This document shows positions 37,534-47,685 of a stretch of DNA of 64,000 bases, one piece after another. The DNA is from Aristolochia californica (lineage: Eukaryota; Streptophyta; Magnoliopsida; Piperales; Aristolochiaceae). The notes under the pieces are model-generated. The model was not told the DNA's origin. It saw only the letters and a list, made by a program, of their open reading frames with translations, and ran no database searches. A program made the position numbers and the translations under genes. The DNA lies in assembly GCA_029961685.1 (NCBI GenBank), contig JARWKL010000006.1, positions 17,237,276 to 17,301,275 on the forward strand, read 5' to 3'. Each line of letters begins with the position of its first letter. Position 1 is the first letter of the stretch.

Positions 37534-38378
37534 ATTTAAAAAAAATGAGTCTCTAGCAGACTCTGACAGCGGAATACTGATACCAAAAGCACTATTGCTA
37601 TGATATCAACGACACAAAGTCTCTAATAGACTTGTACACACGGAGAACCTAGGGATGAGGGCAGCGGAACTAGGATCCTAGGGTTTCTACCTGTCCGTCT
37701 AGCTACAGGCAGCGGAAAACATCTACGGGTAGTGAAAAACAACAATGAGTCACACAATACTTTTCCTACAGTCACACTTCGTCAGTCCTATCAGTTTACC
37801 ATCATATCACTTTCCTGCTTCCTACCACTTGTCACTGCTATATACTCGTTTGTGTCTATGTCATAGCTATCTAATAGGCCCAACATGACTTCTGCTGCTA
37901 CTTAGAACTTCTTCGGGGTTTGACCCTATTCCTGCCAGCTTACCACCAAGTGGGCAATTCCATCGATGCGGTCCTTACGGTCTCCAGAGGGCCCCAAGCT
38001 ATTTCTATTAACCGTTGCGGCTCTATGGCTGCTTCAGCAGGGTAGAGCATAGCTCCGTTTCATTTTCTACCTCAGAGCGTAGCCAAATAATTCCAAGTCT
38101 CTAGCTTCTGTCCTATTTGGCACTATTTCGATACTATTTCTTTTTGACGAGTGAACAGTAAACATGAATAGTGACCATGAATAGTAAAAATGAACAGTAC
38201 TTTTGAACAGTAACTTTGGAATAGTAAAAACAAATACTGTGGAGATCATATATATAGATGCGGAATATGAACAGTAACAAAAAATACTTTAGAGATCACA
38301 TATATATGCGGAACTTGAACAGTAATAACAAATACTATACGAATCACAATATTACAAACATGCGGAAATATAAAAAAC
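37534..38378 (-). promoter_or_regulatory. Block A: viral leader/intergenic region, partial
   Basis: Reverse complement of the region ending at the PBS in D2 (about 49925-50762), with most bases matching. It contains the TACTGTTCA/TACTATTCA-type repeats at about 38150-38330 and the AT-rich ATATATA segments. It starts downstream of the TATA box, so no promoter core is kept. At about 38378 it is joined to block B. Confidence 0.8.
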
Positions 38379-38802
38379 ATTTTCAACAGGAGAAGCCTCT
38401 ACAAGTACATACGGAAAACCAAAAAAAAACAAAATACTAGTATGTTGTCTTCATAGGAAGAGAAACAGGAATATATGACAGCTGGGAAGAAGCCCAAGCT
38501 CAAGTCATAGGATTTCCCAAAAATTCTCACAGAAAATTTCGGACAAAGGACGATGCTGAACAAGCCTGGACAGCATCCCGAAATAGATGATATATAGACA
38601 AAAACTTTTAGATCGTTTACAAAGAAAGAGAGATGGCCTTACCTTCACTCTCTTACTAAGAAACATGCTTCAACCAGAAGATGATACTATCTTCGCCATG
38701 GAAATGTACTATTTCCATTGGGAAAGGTATACGAATCGCATCCATAGACTACGATGCAAGATTCAAAAAATTAAACAAAAGCTAAACCTTCTAGCTTTGT
38801 AA
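38379..38802 (+). pseudogene. Block B: viroplasmin-like (Cauli_VI / RNase H N-terminal type) domain and helical tail
   Basis: After a basic lead, a TAG at 38438-38440 precedes YVVFIGRETGIYDSWEEA, then QVIGFPKNSHRKFRTKDDAE and QAW (38441-38575). The Y-V-V-F-x-G-R-x-x-G-I-Y-x-S-W spacing and the later K/R-F-x-T-x-x-x-A-E are the signature of the viroplasmin fold, which binds RNA or RNA-DNA hybrids in eukaryotic RNase H1 and is part of the caulimovirus inclusion-body protein. A TGA at 38588 and a frame change follow, then about 70 residues of basic helix (IYRQKLLDRLQRKRDGL) ending at TAA 38802. It lies just upstream of the coat protein, not at the genome 3' end as in classical inclusion-body proteins. 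Confidence 0.72.
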
Positions 38803-38825
38803 AAATTAATGAGTTTTTCTATTTA

Positions 38826-39917
38826 ATGGATATGGAAACTCCATTACCATTAGGCTTTCCTGACATCACCGGATGGCTGAAAAACCTAGTGTACTTTGCA
38901 ACACCTTGCATAGCACCTAGAAAAAAGGATCCAGCACCACCTGCTTTTAGGATCGCTTCAAAAGCATCATCCTCCACCGATGATGAAGTTTAAGCAGAAT
39001 ATAATACCTTTGGTCGCCAACCGATTTATTATGTTCAAGAGGAAAAACCCTCCTCTAGTAAACAACAAGAGCAACACAACAGTGAACCAGAAGCCTGGGA
39101 ATCTGATGAAGTTCCAGAAGAAAATACCAAGAAAACAGACTACTTTGCTAAAGACAAAAAGGCAGATGATCTTGGTAAAAGATTTCGAATGCTTCGTGGT
39201 AGCGACCATTTTGAAGTAGAAACTTCAAGGGTACGAGAGACCCACATGGAAGATAGCTTTCAAGATAACTTCCGAAACCGTACTGCGGTTCACCCGCAAG
39301 AACGAGAAAGTTTCTCCCACTCCAAAATATCCCTGGGACGACAAAGGTATTCGACAAAATACACAAATGTCGATCCTTCAAATGCTACTAAGGGACACCA
39401 AACCATAGATAGCATAAACCCTTTTGGATTTTACCTCAACTTGGATTGCCCCAAGGATGGAGAAAAGATCCTTAAAGATTGGGAAAGGAGCATGAGCAAT
39501 GCTGCAAATATGCATGAATCTTGGAACCAAAAATCAGCATTTAATTTCTTTACCCATGCTTTACAGGGTAATGTAGCTCATTGGTGGGACAACCTTCCCG
39601 AAGACCAAAAACGAGCTAATACTTCAATATCGATAGCCAATATCTTGAAAGGATTAGTGGCTAAGATATCAAAGGAATTTCTAGGAATACATCCAACCCT
39701 AGAAGCCTACAATGAGAGTACTAAACAAAGAAAACGTTTAGAAACTCTTCAGAAATTAAACAAGTTACAAATCTGTAATATTTGTTTTTATGAGAAGTAT
39801 TACTGTGAGTTTGGAAGTTACTTCTATAAACTACAAAAAGAAGACCAGAAACCTTATCTGTCTATCTTTTATGCAAAATTGCCAGAACCATTTGCACATG
39901 TAGCTGAAAAAGACTAA
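38826..39917 (+). pseudogene. Block B: viral coat protein, N-terminal and core part
   Basis: ATG 38826 opens a frame with one internal TAA (38991-38993) that runs to TAA at 39915. The N-terminal third is polar and acidic (AWESDEVPEENTKKTDYFAK), as in caulimovirid coat proteins. The core holds 'GFYLNLDCPKDGEKILKDWE', 'FFTHALQGNVAHWWDNLPED' and KLNKLQICNICFYEKYYCEF, the last with CxxC and further Cys. The protein would form the icosahedral capsid. A frame change at about 39915-39990 leads to the C-terminal part. Confidence 0.8.
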
Positions 39918-39963
39918 ATTAAAAAAATATTGGCAAAACAATCCAAAGCATGGTACTTTAACC

Positions 39964-40557
39964 ATGGATATTTTCCTAAACATTGATACTTTAGGTAGAA
40001 GACATAGATTTGTACAAGACATGTTGGCAAATCTTTGTGAAGCCCAAAAACTACAAAAGAAAAGTAGTAAGGCAAATAAACAAACATTATGTTGTTCAAA
40101 CCAGAACAAAAATGTAGGAGCTTATGGTTACAAAACCACCTCTCATAAGCAATGAAAATATCCTAAGAAATTTCAACAGAAAAAATTTAGGATACAAAAA
40201 AGTTCTACAACAAGGTATACTCCTAAAAAGAGATACTTTAAGAAAAGAACAAATTCTGGCCCGACCACATCCAGTAAAGAGTCAAATGCATACTACCCAG
40301 AGGGGAAAACCCCAAGCAAATGCAAATGCTGGATATGCCAGAAAGAAGGACATTTTGTAAAAGATTGTCCAAATGATAAACAACAATGGCGGTACAGTAC
40401 TTACATGTTACTAGCCGAACAAAATGGATTGGAAATCATTCATTACGATGAAATCTTGTTAGAAGATGAAATATATGAACTTCATCTTGAAACTGAGTCC
40501 TCTTCCTCGAAAAACTCAGAGAACATGTCGGACTCTTCAGGCACCTTCTCTGAATGA
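39964..40557 (+). pseudogene. Block B: coat protein C-terminal part with CCHC zinc finger
   Basis: Continues the coat protein in another frame, with one TGA at 40153-40155. It is Lys/Arg/Ser rich, then CWICQKEGHFVKDC at 40327-40368 (C-x2-C-x4-H-x4-C), then an acidic, serine-rich tail (ELHLETESSSSKNSE) to TGA at 40555-40557. Finger plus acidic tail is the usual end of a caulimovirid coat protein; the finger binds genomic RNA. A second copy of this end is in block D1 (44169-44514). Confidence 0.85.
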
Positions 40558-40567
40558 GTATCTCTGA

Positions 40568-42544
40568 ATGAGTATCCGCATAAATGCAGAGCATGTCGCA
40601 TCTGGAAATTCTTATATCACGGTCATGCTTAAACTACCCGGATATATCAAATTCCATATACACGCTCTCGTAGATACAGGAAGTTCATATTGTCTAGCCA
40701 GACAAAATCTACTTCCCACGGATCTATGGAAAATACTTGAAGTACCCCTTCAAGTAACCGTTGGCTCTGGAGAAAATATCTCTCTTCCTGCCCAAGATCG
40801 AAACATTCATCTCGACATTGGAGGTGAAAAGTTTATGATTCCAAAACTCATTAGTTTAGGATCAAACATAAACTCAGGACCAGACTTAGTCCTCGGAAAT
40901 GAATGGCTCACGTTTCATGCCCCTATAGAGCAAACACCATCCTACTATAAACTTCGTTGTCGCACTCGACGTGAAATCGACAATACTGTTGTATTTGTCT
41001 ACGCCATAAAACCTTCGGAAGCCTATGCCATTTCTGGCAATGGCGATGTCCTCCATCAGGTCTTCAAAAAACACAGCAAGCATGGTGAAGAGATTCCAAC
41101 CTTAGAAACTCTGCTCCTTGTTGAGTCCGCTGAGTCCTGTGAATCTGAAGTTCAGCAACTTCTAGAATCCTCTTGTTCTGAGAAACCCTTAGAATGGTGG
41201 TATAAACAAAAACCATATGTCGACCTCAAACTTCTTGATCCTGAAAAGGAAATTCGAGAAAAACCTATGGTTTACACTCCTTCTGATGTTGAAGAATTCT
41301 CAACACAAATAAATGACTTGCTAGCTCAAGGTTTAATCCATGCAAGTTATTCTCCACATACATCTCCTGCTTTCCTGGTACGGAATCATGCAGAGATAAA
41401 ACGAGGAAAAGCTAGAATGGTCATTAACTATAAAAAGGTTAATGAAGCCACAAAAATGGATGGCTACTATCTTCCTAACAAAGAAAGATTAATAGCTGCC
41501 ATAAGAGGAAAACAATGGTTTTCTAAATTTGATTGCAAATCTGGGTTTTGGCAAATTCGTCTAACTGAAAGAGCTATTCCCCTTACTGCATTCAGTTGTC
41601 CTTCAGGACATTATGAGTGGCTTATAATGCCCTTTGGGTTAAAACAAGCACCCAACATATTTCAAAGAAGAATGGATGATATCCTCAAACTATTCTTTAA
41701 ATTTTGCTTAGTTTATGTTGATGACATCCTAGTCTTTTCAGAAACCAAGGATCAACATAAAGAGAAATTACTTAAGGTTTTAAATGCCTTAAAAATAGCT
41801 GGGATAGCACTCAGCAAAAAGAAATCAGAGTTGTTTAAAACCAAGATAGATTTCTTAGGTCTAAACATCTCAAAAGGAGAAATTATTCTTCAGAATCATA
41901 TTCTGGAAAAACTAGCTGCTTTTCCGAATGAAATTGAAGATATAAAACAACTTCAACGTTTCTTAGGATGCCTAAGATATGCTGAACAATTCATAAAGAA
42001 TTTAGCAGAAATTAGGAAACCCTTTCAAAAGAAACTAAAGAAAAACGTCAAATGGGAATGGACACCTACTGATAGTCTTGAAGTAATCCGGATCAAACAA
42101 ATGATGAAACACCTCCCGGTGTTAAATCTACCTAATCCAGATGCAAAACTGATTTTGGAAACTGACGCCTCTGATCACACTTGGGCAGCAGTCCTAAAAT
42201 GCAAAATCAATGATTCTGAAAGAATATGCAAATATACATCAGGAACATTTTAAACTGCTGAAACAAACTATCATTCTTATGAAAAAGAAATTTTAGCAGT
42301 AAAGAATGGGACAAAAAAGTTTTACATTTATCTCGCACCCAAAGAATTTCTGGTAAGAACTGACTGTAAAAATTTTGTCGGTTTTACGACAAGAAATTTA
42401 GAAGATTCACTTTGTCGTGGTAGGTTACTCAGTTGGCAGCAATGGTTCCTTCAATTCTCTTTTACTGTTGAAAACATTAAAGGAGATAAAAACTATTTAC
42501 CTGACACTCTTACTCAAGAATTTTCTTGTATTAAAGACAGGTAA
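40568..42544 (+). pseudogene. Block B: viral protease, reverse transcriptase and RNase H (pol)
   Basis: Open from ATG 40568 to TAA 42251-42253 (561 codons) and, past that single stop, on to TAA 42542-42544. The retropepsin active site is HALVDTGSSYCLA (DTG at residues 36-38). RT: RMVINYKKVNEATKMDGYYL, FSKFDCKSGFWQIRL, 'MPFGLKQAPNIFQRRMDD', and catalytic YVDDILVFSE at 383-392, intact. RNase H starts LILETDASDHTWAAVL, with the stop just before TAETNYHSYEKEILAVKNG, and ends 'NYLPDTLTQEFS'. It would cleave the polyproteins, copy pregenomic RNA and degrade the RNA. The ATG overlaps the coat-protein stop (ATGA), but a 14-bp tandem duplication (TCTCTGAATGAGTA, about 40552-40579) has doubled that junction. 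This is the best preserved gene of the cluster. Confidence 0.93.
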
Positions 42545-42545
42545 A

Positions 42546-42720
42546 ATGGATCCCCTCAGCAACACCCTGACGGACCTAGTAGCAGCAATTGCCACACTCA
42601 CGGTATTTCTCTCAACCCTACAGTCACTTTTCGATAGTCTTTTAGTTCTTTCAAAACGAGGAGACATACATGAGAATTGTGCCCGTTACGGGTTAAGTGG
42701 AGAAGTCTTACAACTCAAGG
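42546..42720 (+). pseudogene. Block B: 5' fragment of viral ORF2
   Basis: Starts MDPLSNTLTDL one base after the pol stop and matches the D1 copy for about 58 codons, then is cut at CTCAAGG where inverted block C begins. It shows that ORF2 follows pol directly in the viral genome. Confidence 0.85.
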
Positions 42721-43539
42721 TACTTTTGAACAGTAACTTTGGAATAGTAAAAGCAAACACTGTGGAGATCATATATATAGATGCGGAATATGAATAGTAA
42801 TAACAAATACTGTACGAATCACAATATTACAAACACGCGGAAATATAAAAAGCATTGTTCAAAACAATAAAAACATAACTAAATACATACCCTTAAAAAA
42901 GGGAAAAGAAAACTACTTAGCTCCATAACTCCCGAAGTTACTGACCGTGGCACCAGTTGGTTCCCTCTTTTCTACTCAGCCATTATGGCTGTTAAGCACA
43001 TACCGTGCTTGAGGAACTTGCTAGAGAAAGATCGCCGAAAATCGCTTTTTCTTCGAACGTTCAAGCTCTTCAATTTCGAATTTAGAGGCTCTCTGTTTTC
43101 AATGTCTCAACCTCTGGAGGAGCGTCAAATTTATACCTGAAGATCTTTTCATGTCTTCCGCTTTTACCCTTGATTAAAAGGTGGGTGTTTAAAGACAAAG
43201 GGTAACTTTTGTCTTTTTGACTTGTCATTTTGCCCTTGCATTATTACCTTCCGGCGCTGAAAGCAGGGGTAGAAATGGCTTTTCTGCTGGTGACATCATG
43301 ATGATGATGTGCAGGAATCTTTTTTAGCCATCTTTGTTGACTTGGTGTAGCCGTCATTGATGACATTTGTAGCCGTCTTTGCGGACTTTTGAGCCGCCTT
43401 TGCTGACTTTTTTTTCATCGTGGGCCTAGTCTGCTAACTTGGCTGTTGACTAGTCTGCTGTCATGGCTGCTGACTGCTCATTCGGACAGCTGCCTTTCTG
43501 TCCACACAATTTACAGGTGTGCTCCTTCGGAAAAGTCTT
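42721..43539 (-). promoter_or_regulatory. Block C: inverted viral intergenic region with TATA box
   Basis: Reverse complement of about 46140-46990 in D1. The TATA element is at 43129-43135 (TATAAAT on the minus strand). Contains the TACTGTTCA repeats at 42722-42800. Joined at 42720/42721 to block B in opposite orientation. Confidence 0.8.
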
Positions 43540-44168
43540 CTAGGCCATCTGGCAGAAGCATTCCTTTGTTGTTTTGCTGAAGGGGATATTTCCTCCAAGG
43601 AGTTTCTTCAGCGTAGCTTCGAGACTGGTTTGGACGGATGCCAGAGTCTCTTTATAGGTTCTTGAGACGATCGTCAGTAGGACGGAGGTCTTGTAGACGC
43701 AGCTTCTCTTTTTCTGAATCAGCTGTTGTATGAGCTGTATCAGGTTTTTGAGCCCGCGGATACGCCTGGTTGGCCAAACTACTTCTGGGCAAGGCTTGGC
43801 TTTTGGGATATGTCTGGGATCATATTCCATCTTCGCGTCACCTTCTTTGATGCCTTCAAGGGTCACGACAGAAATGCTCGGAAACATCTTTGTGTCAGTA
43901 ACAATTTCAGCAATACAGGAAACGAAATGAAGTCGAATTCCTTTACTCTTTGTAATGGAGATGAAACTTTTGCAAGCCTCCATAATTTCTTTTGGCATTT
44001 TCTCCAACACTGATAAGTCGGTGGAGTGGATTACCATCTTTTTTATGAATCCATATGCATAAAGCATGGATGCATATTTTGAGTCTATTTCATGACTTAG
44101 CTTCACTTCATTCCAACTGTTGCTGGGCTCAGTGGTGAAGAAGGGAGTGTTCATCCCTTGTCCAATTT
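43540..44168 (-). pseudogene. Block C: 3' part of viral ORF2, inverted
   Basis: The minus strand from 44168 down to TAG 43540-43542 matches ORF2 from about residue 261 of the D1 copy. It differs in one telling place: where D1 and D2 both have TAG after 'LIQLIQQLI', this copy has CAG (Gln) and reads on for about 57 residues, with 'VSRTYKETLASVQTSLEATL' and ending FCQMA. So the ancestral ORF2 was longer than the frame open in D1. The upstream part is lost at the junction with D1. Confidence 0.8.
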
Positions 44169-44514
44169 ATACTCCTAAAAAGAGATACTTTAAGAAATGA
44201 ACAAATTCTGGCCCGACCACATCTAGTAAAGGGTTAAATGCATACTGCCCAAAGGGGAAAACCCCAAGCAAATGGAAATGCTGGATATGCCAGAAAGAAG
44301 GACATTTTTCAAAAGATTGTCCAAATGATAAACAACAACGGCGGTACAATACTTACATGTTACTAGCCGAAGAAAATGGATTGGAATTCATTCATTCATT
44401 ACGATGACATCCAGTCAGGAGATGAGGTCTATGAACTTCATCTAGAAACTGAGTCTTCCTCCTCAGAAAACTCAGATAATATGAGTGACTCTTCCGGCAC
44501 CACCTTTGCCTAAT
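44169..44514 (+). pseudogene. Block D1: coat-protein C-terminal remnant with CCHC finger
   Basis: Homologous to 40219-40557. CWICQKEGHFSKDC is at 44279-44320. A TGA replaces Arg near 44196, and a 4-bp duplication (ATTC, about 44390) shifts the frame; the tail ends SSGTTFA and TAA near 44512. It is followed by a protease remnant. Confidence 0.8.
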
Positions 44515-44677
44515 ATTCGGTTGCTTTCCCGATCTACACATGGCAGCCAGCATGGTGATTTATATCTCACTATTAAATAAAACTTTCTCGGCTACTGCAT
44601 CCTGCATTTATAGAGAATTTTATAATTAACCTGATACTCTTACCACTCGAGAATTTTCATGTGTTACAGACAGGTAA
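44515..44677 (+). pseudogene. Block D1: fused remnant of protease start and RNase H end
   Basis: About 44550-44610 reads, with stops, as the start of the protease (GDLYLTIK, then FLGYCILHL, aligned to GNSYITVM and PGYIKFHI of block B). It is joined at about 44620 to PDTLTTREFSC, the end of RNase H. So nearly all of protease, RT and RNase H (about 1.8 kb) is deleted. D2 has the identical join at about 47620. Confidence 0.7.
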
Positions 44678-44678
44678 A

Positions 44679-46160
44679 ATGGATCCCCTCAGCAGGACCC
44701 TGACGGACCTAGCAGCAGCAATTGCCACACTCACGGTATTGCTCTCAACCCTACAGTCACTATTCGATAGTCTTTTAGTTCTTTCAGAACGAGGAGACAT
44801 ACATGAGAATTGTGCCCGGTACGGGTTAAGTGGAGAATTCTTACAACTCAAGGTTAAAGAATTAACCAAAGAGTTAAAAGAACTCACTCAACGGCGTGAA
44901 ATGCCAAGCTCCTCCGGGACTTCTACCGGATCTCCATCGCGAGAAAAGGAAGCCACCACGTCAGCTAATCAGCAGACAGATGACTTTAGTGTTTTGATAA
45001 ACACAGGTCGACCCGGGATTTCTACCGGTCATGCCAGGCATGAGAAGGAAATCACAACCCAATCTTGGCTGAAGATAGGGGAATCAGGGATTTCTACCTG
45101 CCAGTCAAGAGCTGGAAAGGAAACCTTAACGATTTCGTTGAAATCGGAATCAGGAACTTCTACCTGTCAGCCTCGAGCCGAAAAGGAAGTCTTAATGGAT
45201 CCATCTCTAATGCAAACGGACTTGTCTAGTAATGAGAAATCATTCAAGACAAAATTGGTTACCCCGTCTGAGTTTACACGGGTGAAAAGCCTAAATAAAC
45301 CAGATAAAACTAGTTTTAATGAGTTTGAGTTTTTAAAGAAATTTAAACCTTTAAAACTTTCGGACATTAAGTCTGAGGAACCCTTGCTACGCCCTCAAAA
45401 GGTGGACAACGTTCGTTTAAAGATCGAATCCGATCATATTGTTCAATTCCAGAGATGGAATGAACAAATTGGACAAGGGATGAACACTCCCTTCTTCACC
45501 ACTGAGCCCAGCAATAGTTGGAATGAAGTAAAGCTGAGTCATGAAATAGACTCAAAATATGCATCCATGCTTTATGCATATGGATTCATAAAAAAGATGG
45601 TAATCCACTCCACTGACTTATCAGTGTTGGAGAAAATGCCAAAAGAAATTATGGAGGCTTGCAAAAGTTTCATCTCCATTACAAAGAGTAAAGGAATTCG
45701 ACTTCATTTTGTTTCCTGTATTGCTGAAATTGTTACTGACACAAAGATGTTGCCGAGCATTTCTATCATGACCCTTGAAGGCATTAAAGAAGGTGGCACG
45801 AAGATGGAATATGATCCCATACATATCCCAAAAGCCAAGCCTTGCCCAGAAGTAGTTTGGCCAACCAGGCGTATCCGCGGGATCAAAAACCTGATACAGC
45901 TCATACAACAGCTGATTTAGAAAAAGGAAAGTTTCGTCTACAAGACCTCCCTCCCACTGACGATCGTCTCGAGAAGCTATAAAGAGACTTCGGCAGCCGT
46001 CCAGACCAGTCTCGAAGCTACGCTGAAGAAACTCCTTGGAGGAAATATCCCCTTCAGCAAAACAACAAAGGAAAGCTTCTGCCAGATGGCCCAGAAGAAT
46101 TTTCTGAAGGAGCACACCTGTAATTTGTGTTCACAGAAAGGTAGTTGTCCGAATGAGTAG
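44679..46160 (+). pseudogene. Block D1: viral ORF2, unknown function, one internal TAG
   Basis: ATG 44679 opens 413 codons to TAG 45918-45920; the same frame then stays open to TAG 46158-46160 (about 494 codons), as block C supports. Residues 1-75 are helical with leucine heptads and are probably a coiled coil (LSTLQSLFDSLLVLSERGD, LKVKELTKELKELTQRR). Four copies of a G-x-S-T-(8)-K-E motif follow at about residues 80, 113, 137 and 159. The C-terminal half is conserved in all copies (GMNTPFFTTEPSNSW, DSKYASMLYAYGFIKKMVIH). The extension ends TCNLCSQKGSCPNE, a Cys-rich tail. Its place after pol equals that of the inclusion-body/transactivator gene in other caulimovirids, but I see no viroplasmin motif in it, so the function is open. 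Confidence 0.7.
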
Positions 46161-47548
46161 TCAGCAGCCACGACAACAAACTAGTCAGTAGCCAAGTCAG
46201 CCAACTAGGCCCACGACGAAAACAAAGTCAAAAAAGGCGGCTCAAAAGTCCACAAAGACGGCTACAAATGTCATCAATGATGGCTACACCAAATCAACAA
46301 AGATGCTAAAAAAGATTCCTGCATGTCATCATCATGATGTCACCAACAGAAAAGCCATTTCTACCCCTGCTTTCGGCGCCGAAAGGTAATAATGCAAGGG
46401 CAAAAATGACAAGTCAAAAAGATAAAAGTTACCCTTTGTCTTTAAACACCCACCTTTTAATCAAGGGTAAAAGCGAAAGACATGAAAAGATCTTCAGCTA
46501 TAAATTTGACGCTCCTCCAGAGGTTGAGACATTCAATACAGAGAGCCTCTAAATTCGAAATTGAAGAGCTTGAGCGTTCGAAGAAAAGGCGATCTCCGGC
46601 GATCTTTCTCTGGCAAGTTCCTCAAGCACGGTATGTGCCTAACAGCCGTAATGGCTGAGTAGAAAAGAGGGAACCGACCTGTGCCACGGTCGGTAACTTT
46701 GGGAGTTATGTAGCTAAGTAGTTTTCTTTTCCCTTTTTTAAGGGTATGTATTTAGTTATGTTTTTATTGTTTTGAACAATGTTTTTTATATGCCCGCATG
46801 TTTGTAATATTGTGATTCGTACAGTATTTGTTATTACTGTTCAAGTTCCGCATATATATGTGATCTCCACAGTAATTGTTATTACTGTTCATATTCCACA
46901 TCTATATATATATATATGATATCCATAGTGTTTGTTTTTACCGTACAAAAGGTACCGTCCAAAGTTACTGTTCATTTTTACTATTCATGGTTACTATTCA
47001 TGATTACTATTCAAGTTTACTGTTCACTCGTCAAAAAGAAATAGTATCGAAATAGTGCCAAAATAGGACCGAAGCTAGAGACTTGGAATTATTCAGCTAC
47101 GCTCCGAGGTAGAAAATGAAACGGAGCTGTGCTCTACCCTACTGAAGCAGCCATGGAGCCGCAACGGTTAATAGGAATGACTTGGGGCCCTCTGGAGACC
47201 GTGAGGACCGCATCGACGGAATTGCCCACTTGGTGGTAAGCCGGCAGGAATAGGGTCAAACCCCGAAGAAGTTCTAAGTAGCAGCAGAAGTCATGTTGGG
47301 CCTATTAGATAGCTATGACATAGACACAAACGAGTATATAGCAGTGACATGTGGTAGGAAGCCGGAAAATGATATGATGGTAAACTGATAGGACTGACGA
47401 AGTGTGACTGTGGGAATAGTATTGTGTGAGTCATTGTTGTTTTTCACTACCCGTAGATGTTTTCCGCTACCTGTAACTAGATGGACAGGTAGAAATCCCT
47501 AGGATCCTAGTTTTGCTGCCCTCATCCCTAGGTTCTCTGTGTGTACAA
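46161..47548 (+). promoter_or_regulatory. Block D1: viral intergenic region and leader, without PBS
   Basis: TATAAAT lies at 46499-46505, preceded by TGATGTCA (about 46335), a bZIP-like site. Downstream is a long leader with two imperfect copies of about 53 bp (46827-46940: 'GTTATTACTGTTCA' plus an ATATATA segment) and six or more TACTGTTCA/TACTATTCA repeats at 46960-47025. The block stops at GTGTGTACAA (47548), about 95 bp before the PBS position in D2, and joins directly to the protease remnant of D2. Confidence 0.75.
46499..46505 (+). promoter_or_regulatory. TATA box of the viral pregenomic promoter, D1
   Basis: TATAAAT followed by TTGACGCTCCTCC is found in identical context in D2 (49506-49512) and C (43129-43135, minus). 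The position between ORF2 and the leader is where caulimovirids place the promoter of the full-length RNA. Confidence 0.65.
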
Positions 47549-47685
47549 CATAGCCAGCGTGGTGATTTATATCCCACTATTAAATAAAACTTTCTCTGCT
47601 ACTGCATCCTGCATTTATAGAGAATTTTATAATTAACCTGATACTCTTACCACTCGAGAATTTTCTTGTGTTACAGACAGGTAAA
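47549..47685 (+). pseudogene. Block D2: fused protease/RNase H remnant
   Basis: Second copy of 44541-44677, with the same deletion join and almost the same bases. Its left edge is fused to the D1 leader. It lies one base before the ORF2 ATG. Confidence 0.7.

Noticed and set aside
45621..46115. 164-codon minus-strand frame opposite viral ORF2
   Set aside because: A mirror of the ORF2 coding strand. Codon periodicity and conservation between copies follow the plus strand.
46350..46552. 72-codon frame over the viral TATA region
   Set aside because: Lies across the promoter, is not conserved in C or D2 because of indels, and has no domain.
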